The notes below the pieces were generated by a model, which saw nothing but the letters and a program-made list of their open reading frames with translations, did no database searches and had not been told where the DNA came from. From a virus: DNA of 20,025 nt. A program made the translations under genes and the position numbers. Positions 16,264 through 20,025 of the stretch are shown piece after piece (positions within the stretch are counted from its first letter, which is position 1; every line of letters begins with the position of its first letter). Where the stretch lies: positions 1 through 20,025 of IMG/VR virus record IMGVR_UViG_3300011013_000127, one strand, 5' to 3'.

Positions 16264-16500
16264 ATGCAGAAACCATCCCCCTGCCAAAGGGCGTTTCATT
16301 TCCTCGGATGCTGCTTTTTCATCTTTGCATCCTGCTATTTTGCCATGCTCTTATGGAAAAGCTATGTCTGGTATCAGTGGCTCGATGCAATGGAGAAGAA
16401 TCTAATTCGGCAGACGCCCCCTACGAGTGACCCCCTTATAAACCCTCGCGGGCGATTCGGTGTCACACAAAAAGAGTACAAGAAGCACTGGGAACTATGA
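16264..16500 (+). CDS. Small single-pass membrane protein (78 aa)
   Basis: Plus strand, opposite to its neighbours. ATG at 16264 follows AAAGGACAACAAA, a good ribosome-binding site. Residues 11-31 (FHFLGCCFFIFASCYFAMLLW) form one clear transmembrane segment; the N-terminus is short and basic and the C-terminal 45 residues are polar, with aromatic residues just after the membrane. Its stop overlaps the next start as ATGA, so the two are probably made together. Small membrane proteins encoded as an isolated pair in a phage are often lysis (holin or spanin type) or superinfection proteins; no diagnostic motif allows a choice. Confidence 0.65.
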   Translation: MQKPSPCQRAFHFLGCCFFIFASCYFAMLLWKSYVWYQWLDAMEKNLIRQTPPTSDPLINPRGRFGVTQKEYKKHWEL

Positions 16501-16850
16501 TTTCCATCCTGCTGTTATGCTCACTTCCAGTGGATGAGCATTTTGTAGTAGACCACTATGACGGTGCTGTTTGGAATGTAGTTAAGCAACGCGGAACACA
16601 GTTCACGCAGCTACTCTTCTACACCTACACAAGACACGGCCTTCGCTACGAAGACTTTCGGGTCCTAAAGCAACCACCGATAGTAAGAAACTACAGGCGA
16701 CACAGTGAGATCACATTTGTAGACTCCAGAGGCAGCGTCATTAGAAAAGTCTATGTCCGGGCTTACAATGTCATCACTTCAACTTTCGACATTGAACTAA
16801 AGAACAGGAAACAGTTTCCCTTAGGCCACAGGCGAAACCTCTCTTACTAG
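16497..16850 (+). CDS. 117-aa protein of unknown function, coupled to the membrane protein
   Basis: ATG at 16497 sits inside the stop of the upstream gene (ATGA). A short hydrophobic opening MISILLLCSLPV (1-12) could be a weak signal or membrane anchor with a Cys at position 8, but it lacks a standard charged N-region or lipobox. The rest is polar, basic and rich in Tyr, Arg and Phe (YDGAVWNVVKQRGTQFTQLLFYTYTRHGLRYEDFRV...), probably beta-rich. No known family is recognised. A spanin-like partner role for the first gene is only a possibility from the order of a membrane protein followed by an overlapping exported-looking protein. Confidence 0.6.
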   Translation: MISILLLCSLPVDEHFVVDHYDGAVWNVVKQRGTQFTQLLFYTYTRHGLRYEDFRVLKQPPIVRNYRRHSEITFVDSRGSVIRKVYVRAYNVITSTFDIELKNRKQFPLGHRRNLSY

Positions 16851-16863
16851 AAAGGAGGTGATC
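16848..16863 (+). promoter_or_regulatory. Orphan extended Shine-Dalgarno, complement of the 16S rRNA 3' end
   Basis: TAGAAAGGAGGTGATC is 16 bases whose complement, GATCACCTCCTTTCTA, equals the well-known 3' end of many bacterial 16S rRNAs. Its TAG is the stop of the 117-aa gene. No ATG, TTG or properly spaced start codon follows; only a GTG inside the motif (16858) opens a 36-codon frame. It adjoins the terminator on the other strand. Confidence 0.5.
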
Positions 16864-16898
16864 AAAAAAAGAAAGCAGGCCCGTAAGAACCTGCTTTC
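16864..16898 (-). terminator. Rho-independent terminator of the small-gene/MPE operon
   Basis: GAAAGCAGG (16871-16879) pairs perfectly with CCTGCTTTC (16890-16898) around a 10-nt loop, and on the minus strand the stem is followed by seven T (A run 16864-16870). It ends minus-strand transcription about 100 bases after the 65-aa gene and just before it would run antisense through the plus-strand pair. Lacking a T run on the other side, it is not a good plus-strand terminator. Confidence 0.85.
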
Positions 16899-17000
16899 CA
16901 TGGTGCATTATCGGGAAGGTGTGGCATTTCCCAATAGGCGATATCTACACAAGGGGAAACTTGTTTAGATACTTTTATTATGCCGAAAGCGGTAGCGATG

Positions 17001-17198
17001 TCAACTGCCGACTTCGGTAATATCAGTTAATTTATCAAAATTTTTAAGATGTGTACAAAGCCTGTAAGAGAGGGCCAAAGACAGGTAGACCTTCGTGGTG
17101 CTGTCTTTACCATCATACAGGGCGACGATTAGCTGATCTCCTTCCTTGAAGACGCTTAAATCGTCGGGTCTTATCTGTTGCACATGCTGGTTCGTCAT
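17001..17198 (-). CDS. Small protein of unknown function (65 aa)
   Basis: ATG at 17198 overlaps the stop of the preceding gene as ATGA. The protein (MTNQHVQQIRPDDLSVFKEGDQLIVALYDGKDSTTKVYLSLALSYRLC...) looks like a compact mixed fold with a central beta-rich stretch (residues 20-42). No family is recognised. It is the last gene of the operon before the terminator, and its stop codon lies in the loop of a hairpin with CCGAA/TTCGG and CGGTAG/CTGCCG arms (about 16982-17019). Confidence 0.6.
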   Translation of the reverse strand: MTNQHVQQIRPDDLSVFKEGDQLIVALYDGKDSTTKVYLSLALSYRLCTHLKNFDKLTDITEVGS

Positions 17199-17452
17199 CG
17201 AGTACTGCGGCGTATGTAATCCGTCGGGTTCATCTGTCCGGCGCGACGTTGTTGCTCTGAGTAATTTAGTAAAGCCTGAATGTCCTCTGCTGTCAAGCTG
17301 GTGAAGTCATCATCCATGACTTTCTTTATAGCCTGTGCAGCAAGACCCTGTGCATGCTGAAAGGTATTTCCGGGAGCCGGGCGTTGGCTGGCCTCCCACT
17401 GTGGTGCCCAATCACTTTTAACGGGGATTCTGAACGGAAATTTTCTGGCCAT
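17195..17452 (-). CDS. Small protein of unknown function (85 aa)
   Basis: ATG at 17452 shares one base with the stop of the gene before it (TAATG). The N-terminus is basic and aromatic (MARKFPFRIPVKSDWAPQWEASQRPAPG), the rest is predicted helical (AQGLAAQAIKKVMDDDFTSLTAEDIQALLNYSEQQRRAGQ). The phrase SLTAEDIQALLNYS parallels the ESDLEELMNYAS of the neighbouring 60-aa protein, so the two may share a small helical module. Function unknown. Confidence 0.6.
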   Translation of the reverse strand: MARKFPFRIPVKSDWAPQWEASQRPAPGNTFQHAQGLAAQAIKKVMDDDFTSLTAEDIQALLNYSEQQRRAGQMNPTDYIRRSTR

Positions 17453-17634
17453 TACTTGCCACCCTTCTTCTTCTGCATTCGCTTAGAGGCATAGTTCATC
17501 AACTCTTCGAGGTCACTCTCTTCGAGTTCAGCGTCGGGCTTACCCATGATGAGTTGAATCTTCATGGTCATCCGACCCGGTTTAAGTTCATCTAAATTAT
17601 CTTGCTTCTTTGCTTGCTTCTTTTTGTGTGCCAT
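17452..17634 (-). CDS. Small Lys-rich protein (60 aa)
   Basis: I prefer ATG at 17634 to the longer start at 17655: it forms a TAATG junction with the metallophosphoesterase stop, like the neighbouring junctions, and gives MAHKKKQAKKQDNLDELKPGRMTMKIQLIMGKPDAELEESDLEELMNYASKRMQKKKGGK. Both ends are rich in Lys and the centre is acidic and helical. This suggests nucleic-acid or nucleoprotein contact, but no family is recognised. It is coupled to the gene ahead and the gene behind. Confidence 0.6.
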   Translation of the reverse strand: MAHKKKQAKKQDNLDELKPGRMTMKIQLIMGKPDAELEESDLEELMNYASKRMQKKKGGK

Positions 17635-18809
17635 TAGTTTATCCTGTTTTTCCAAGCCCAGACTGCATCCCTGACATCCGAGAACCCGATCATCCTTCTT
17701 TCCTCAGGGAACAGGACAAAGGTCGGACATGTGGGGATAGCCGAGGCATATCCATATTGGTGTGAGTACGGGCTGGTAATCTGGTAGCTACCCGGCCTTG
17801 CCGCATATCTTTTCAGTCCGTGCCGAATAAACATTTCAGTAGCTGCTTCATGGTGGTGCCCAATAACTCCGATGTCAAACGGTTCTTCACCATACTCATA
17901 GAATCGTTTAACAGCGTGGGTCTGGTTCAGGCTGGAATTAAACCTTCCGGTCTGATGGCGTACCACCATTTTATATTCCTGCCCGCCTACATCAATATAC
18001 AACCTAGCCTCAGCGGGAGCATAACAAATCTTATGCTGTGCAACAATCTTAGAGAGATAATCCACGCCACCGATCTGTGCAGTCCACGCATCATGGTTAC
18101 CGCTAATCACAGCGAGTATCTTATCCCCGAACAATTGCAGATAGTAATCAAACAGTTTCCACTGTTCATCAGGTGTGGAGTTCGCGCCAATCAAAGCACT
18201 TCTATGTTTAATATGGTTATCAACCCCGTCGCCGCCAAAGATAGCGTAGAACCCGGGCGTGTCCCGAATCAGAATTGCGTCCTCGCGCATCCTTTTAAAA
18301 TCGCACGCGCTGCCGGGCGCGATATGTTGATCGGAAATTACCGATATCGCTATCGGGCCATTGGGGAATGACACATTAAACTTCCCTCTTTTAATTTCCT
18401 TATCAATTCTTTTTGCCGACTTCTTCTCGGCTCTTGACCATTCCCCGGGTCCATCCCAGTCGTCATCCCACAGCGGGGTAACGGTATGGTTTTCATACTG
18501 GTCAATTTGTTGCTTAAGATCTTTTAGTTCAGCCTGAAGTGCTTCGTTTTCAAAATCGTATGCAGCTTCAGATACAGCATCTTGAAAGTTATCAACAGAA
18601 GTTTTCGCAGTGGGTAGTTCCCTGACAACCTTTCCCTGTTTATCTGTGATTGGAAGTTGTCCTTGTTCTTTGAGGATGCGGAGACGATAGCTTACGCTAT
18701 TCGTACTCCTGCCTAGATGTTCGGCAACATCCCTTACTTGGAAGCCTTGCTGTCTAAGTTTAACGACACGAGCATCTTCTTCCGGTGTCCACGGTATATG
18801 CTTACTCAT
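17634..18809 (-). CDS. HTH-metallophosphoesterase fusion protein
   Basis: 391 residues; ATG at 18809 follows AGGAGGGAAACA. The N-terminus (7-48, WTPEEDARVVKLRQQGFQVRDVAEHLGRSTNSVSYRLRILKE) is a SANT/GcrA-type helix-turn-helix. A Glu/Lys/Gln coiled-coil-like linker follows (about 78-145). Residues 153-375 carry the calcineurin-like metallophosphoesterase motifs: SDQH (Asp160, His162), GGDGVDN (Asp194), SGNHD (Asn238, His239), VRH (His285) and GHHHE (His318, His320). All metal-ligand positions look intact, so it should be an active hydrolase; substrate unknown, with phosphodiester, nucleotide or nucleic-acid ends as options. It heads an operon with three small genes. The DNA-binding head suggests that it acts on DNA or at a defined site. 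Confidence 0.8.
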   Translation of the reverse strand: MSKHIPWTPEEDARVVKLRQQGFQVRDVAEHLGRSTNSVSYRLRILKEQGQLPITDKQGKVVRELPTAKTSVDNFQDAVSEAAYDFENEALQAELKDLKQQIDQYENHTVTPLWDDDWDGPGEWSRAEKKSAKRIDKEIKRGKFNVSFPNGPIAISVISDQHIAPGSACDFKRMREDAILIRDTPGFYAIFGGDGVDNHIKHRSALIGANSTPDEQWKLFDYYLQLFGDKILAVISGNHDAWTAQIGGVDYLSKIVAQHKICYAPAEARLYIDVGGQEYKMVVRHQTGRFNSSLNQTHAVKRFYEYGEEPFDIGVIGHHHEAATEMFIRHGLKRYAARPGSYQITSPYSHQYGYASAIPTCPTFVLFPEERRMIGFSDVRDAVWAWKNRIN

Positions 18810-18842
18810 TGTTTCCCTCCTGTTGAATCGACTAATAACAAA

Positions 18843-18848
18843 ATTATA
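18843..18848 (-). promoter_or_regulatory. -10 box of the promoter for the HTH-metallophosphoesterase operon
   Basis: The minus strand reads TATAAT, a perfect consensus, about 34 bases upstream of the ATG at 18809, which would place the transcript start near 18836 and leave a short leader with the AGGAGGG site. No good TTGACA box stands 17 bp upstream (TTATTT is there), so an activator or a weak -35 may be used. Confidence 0.45.
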
Positions 18849-18892
18849 GTCATGAAATTCAGCTAAAATAATCCCAATTGATAATTAAGTGA

Positions 18893-18921
18893 TTGACCGT
18901 ATTCTGGTAACGTGCTAAATT
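18893..18921 (+). promoter_or_regulatory. Sigma70-type promoter reading into the structured RNA
   Basis: TTGACC (18893-18898, five of six) and TAAATT (18916-18921, four of six) are spaced by 17 bp; initiation would be near 18928, just ahead of the first strong hairpin. It is divergent from the TATAAT box at 18843-18848. Confidence 0.45.
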
Positions 18922-18927
18922 TGCTTA

Positions 18928-19304
18928 GTCTAAGTCGTTCTCCCTACCACGCTTTAGGCAGGTGTCGCATATCTAAAGGTGTGTGGCACCATTTTCTCCT
19001 TTGCTTGTTGTGGAATAAAACCCCAATTTGGTAAACAAGCTGGTGACTGGTCAGGCACCAATGTACTGCGGTGTATAAATCCTGACGAAAAAGGAGTCGA
19101 TAGCTACGACCTTGAGGGGTGTGGTACATCCCCTGACCTCAAGTGAGCACGAATTTCCTGCCTTGCACCCGTGAGTGTGTAAGGAGTAGCCTGATAACTG
19201 GGGTAAGCGAAACCCATACATCTGTCACTGGGCAGCTGAGCCAGTCAGGCCTCGACTCAGGGGGATGTGTGTACCGGCCGGTCCCCTCGGAAAGGACACA
19301 CATC
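18928..19304 (+). ncRNA. Large structured RNA or leader of unknown class
   Basis: No real gene is seen here; instead a chain of complementary segments is found on the strand that leads to the 19305 gene. Pairs seen: CCACGCTTTAG with CTAAA..GTGTGG (18947-18986), GCTTGTT/AACAAGC (19003-19040), GTCAGG-CACC/GGTG..CCTGAC (19050-19086), GTCG/CGAC (19096-19110), CTTGAGG/CCTCAAG (19111-19143, with GGGG/CCCC inside), CCTTGCAC/GTGTAAGG (19161-19184), CCTGA..CTGG/CCAGTCAGG (19190-19249), and GATGTGTG/CACACATC (19264-19304). So many adjacent stems of 6-9 bp are unlikely in random DNA. It does not match tmRNA, RNase P, group I or II intron cores, hammerhead, HDV, or a common riboswitch as far as I can tell by eye. 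The end is a leader because the last stem touches the ribosome-binding site of the next gene. Confidence 0.5.
19264..19304 (+). promoter_or_regulatory. Ribosome-binding-site sequestering hairpin
   Basis: GATGTGTG (19264-19271) pairs perfectly with CACACATC (19297-19304), the eight bases between the AAAGGA (19291-19296) and the ATG at 19305. The loop holds the palindrome ACCGGCCGGT (19273-19282), so a second stem may form there. The upstream AGGGG (19258-19262) can instead pair with CCCCT (19283-19287), which would compete with the outer stem; this is the layout of a translational switch. Confidence 0.5.
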
Positions 19305-19517
19305 ATGATTCGCTACTATATAAACACCGCACATAAACCTAATCTACTTATAGAACCCGGGGACCCAGTCGTCTGGCGTGGGGAGTATTCGCAACACTCT
19401 ACCACTGATGAACCCATAATATTAGTCAGACTGCTGTTCGACTATGATGCACCACTGTTCCCAGTACATAAAAACACTCTTGTTGAATTTGTACCTGCAA
19501 AAGATCTAGAAGAATAA
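19305..19517 (+). CDS. Small protein of unknown function (70 aa)
   Basis: I place the start at 19305 because AAAGGA lies eight bases upstream; a longer frame from 19143 runs through the RNA stems and has no ribosome-binding site. The product MIRYYINTAHKPNLLIEPGDPVVWRGEYSQHSTTDEPIILVRLLFDYDAPLFPVHKNTLVEFVPAKDLEE is acidic and predicted to be beta-rich, with no motif I recognise. The gene is alone on the plus strand, under the structured leader, and a weak hairpin (TGAC.CCGT with ACGG.GTCA, about 19539-19575) follows without a T run. It may be an early or regulatory gene. Confidence 0.6.
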   Translation: MIRYYINTAHKPNLLIEPGDPVVWRGEYSQHSTTDEPIILVRLLFDYDAPLFPVHKNTLVEFVPAKDLEE

Positions 19518-19715
19518 ATCCACTCTATGGACCGTATTTGACCCGTAACGGAAGCAAAACAAAACGGGAGTCAGAACACTAATCAGACGACGGACGGTGT
19601 ATACGGCTCTTCTGCGGCTTCTGGTGGGACGATTGGCCTAAGGGGGTGAAAAAATCCCCGAGTGGGACATTATGGGACCCCCGCGACCACGGGGTAGGCG
19701 TAGGCGGGTCAGCCT

Positions 19716-19736
19716 TATTGATACTCAGTATCAATA
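19716..19736. promoter_or_regulatory. 21-bp palindromic operator, site 1 (perfect)
   Basis: Arms TATTGATACT and AGTATCAATA are perfect complements around a single C. The inner 15 bp (TGATACTCAGTATCA) match the 7-1-7 Fur-type consensus TGATAATCATTATCA at 13 positions. Confidence 0.6.
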
Positions 19737-19738
19737 GC

Positions 19739-19759
19739 TATTGAGATTCATTCTCATTA
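19739..19759. promoter_or_regulatory. 21-bp palindromic operator, site 2
   Basis: This site starts TATTGAGA and ends TCTCATTA around TTCAT, with TGAGA/TCTCA as its clear inverted part. It is identical over 21 bases to site 3 and starts 23 bp after site 1. Confidence 0.6.
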
Positions 19760-19761
19760 CT

Positions 19762-19782
19762 TATTGAGATTCATTCTCATTA
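19762..19782. promoter_or_regulatory. 21-bp palindromic operator, site 3
   Basis: Exact copy of site 2, 23 bp further on. Inner 15 bases TGAGATTCATTCTCA match the 7-1-7 Fur-type consensus at 12 positions. Confidence 0.6.
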
Positions 19783-19794
19783 GTGGCTGTCTGT

Positions 19795-19815
19795 TATTGA
19801 TACTAGGTATCAATA
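19795..19815. promoter_or_regulatory. 21-bp palindromic operator, site 4
   Basis: TATTGATAC and GTATCAATA are perfect 9-bp arms around TAG. It has the same half-site as site 1, starts 33 bp after site 3, and so completes an outer-inner-inner-outer order (A B B A). Confidence 0.6.
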
Positions 19816-20025
19816 GGCAATTGGTTTTGATTGGTGGGTGGCAACACATAAACGGAAATAGATATTAGCAAAACTAATACGATGCGTCTGTAGTATGTCC
19901 CCCTCTTATACTTTACCCCCTTACTCAACATTAACGCTAACGCCCCCATAAGCCCTCATACGGTCACCTAATCCGCAGCCTATCATATGTCACGATTCGA
20001 TAGCGTCGATTTTGGGCGATTCTAT

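Larger units (their letters stand above)
19518..20025. other. Gene-free right end with an operator array
   Basis: No credible gene is seen on either strand in these 508 bases. It holds short GC hairpins (GGGG/CCCC about 19640-19660 and CCCCG/CGGGG about 19678-19695), a TAGGCG duplication (19695-19706), the four 21-bp palindromes at 19716-19815, and then an A/T-rich and pyrimidine-rich stretch (about 19895-19925 with CCCCCTC and TACCCCCTT) up to the edge. It resembles a regulatory or replication control region, or the end of a genome. Confidence 0.5.

Noticed and set aside
16858-16968. 36-codon GTG frame (basic peptide) after the plus-strand pair
   Set aside because: The GTG lies inside the Shine-Dalgarno itself with no spacing, and the frame runs through the terminator hairpin. 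Kept only as an option in the 16S-complement finding.
18944-19129. Minus-strand 61-aa frame in the structured region
   Set aside because: No ribosome-binding site, unusual composition and it overlaps paired RNA stems; likely chance.
19190-19215. Hammerhead-like CTGATAA...CGAAAC
   Set aside because: The invariant G of CTGANGA is A here, and no stem II forms between the two core strings.
19188-19255. Cobalamin riboswitch-like strings (GTCACTGGGC, GAGCCAGTCAGGCC)
   Set aside because: The B12-box core with GAGACC and the GGGAA...GGTG elements are missing, and the downstream gene has no link to cobalamin.
19272-19296. Similarity of GGTCCCCTCGGAAAGG to the end of the HDV ribozyme
   Set aside because: The P1/P2 pairing and catalytic J4/2 are not present; only a short string is shared.
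19143-19304. Longer N-terminus of the 70-aa gene
   Set aside because: It would read through several RNA stems and has no ribosome-binding site; AAAGGA before 19305 fits better.
18895-19538. GACCGTATT repeated at 18895 and 19530 as a target-site duplication around the RNA-gene cassette
   Set aside because: A 9-bp match across this distance is expected by chance, and there is no transposase or inverted repeat.
19871-19900. TAATACGA string as a T7-type promoter
   Set aside because: Only the first eight bases match; CTCACTATAGGG is missing, and I did not find further copies in the window.

Overview
The window looks like the structural and packaging half of a tailed bacteriophage genome with a short-tailed (podovirus-type, P22/T7-like) virion. 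The evidence is a large terminase with Walker and nuclease motifs, a 726-aa portal with a helical glutamine-rich C-terminus (close to the length of the P22 portal), a scaffold next to a major capsid protein, and a run of tail genes (adaptor-like, nozzle-like, collar-domain fibre). There is no sheath, tape measure, integrase or recombinase. The host cannot be named from the sequence. Most genes lie on the minus strand, so transcription of the virion genes runs from high to low coordinates, with very tight packing (TAATG, TAGTG or ATGA junctions).

Layout, read in the direction of minus-strand transcription. (1) 18809-17001: an operon of an HTH-metallophosphoesterase protein and three small unknown proteins, with a perfect TATAAT box upstream and an intrinsic terminator at 16864-16898. 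(2) 16264-16850: an inverted plus-strand pair, a small membrane protein and an overlapping 117-aa protein. (3) 16140-12930: a 61-aa basic protein, scaffold, major capsid protein and a decoration-like protein, ended by a strong hairpin terminator. (4) 12846-1: a zinc-ribbon protein in the small-terminase position, large terminase, a 173-aa protein, portal, four small proteins, tail adaptor, tail nozzle, collar fibre, a 481-aa acidic low-complexity protein and a Pro/Gly-rich protein that runs off the left edge. Having the capsid block ahead of the terminase-portal block differs from the usual terminase-portal-scaffold-capsid order.

The right end (18810-20025) is the least ordinary part. About 375 nt upstream of a 70-aa plus-strand gene can be folded into a chain of perfect or near-perfect hairpins. 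It is preceded by a TTGACC/TAAATT promoter, and the last hairpin buries the ribosome-binding site of the small gene. It looks like a structured non-coding RNA or a cis-regulatory leader of a kind I do not recognise. Beyond that gene are about 500 bp without a gene, holding four 21-bp palindromic sites (starts at 19716, 19739, 19762, 19795) that look like an operator array and resemble 7-1-7 Fur-type boxes. These two elements are the best candidates for something undescribed.
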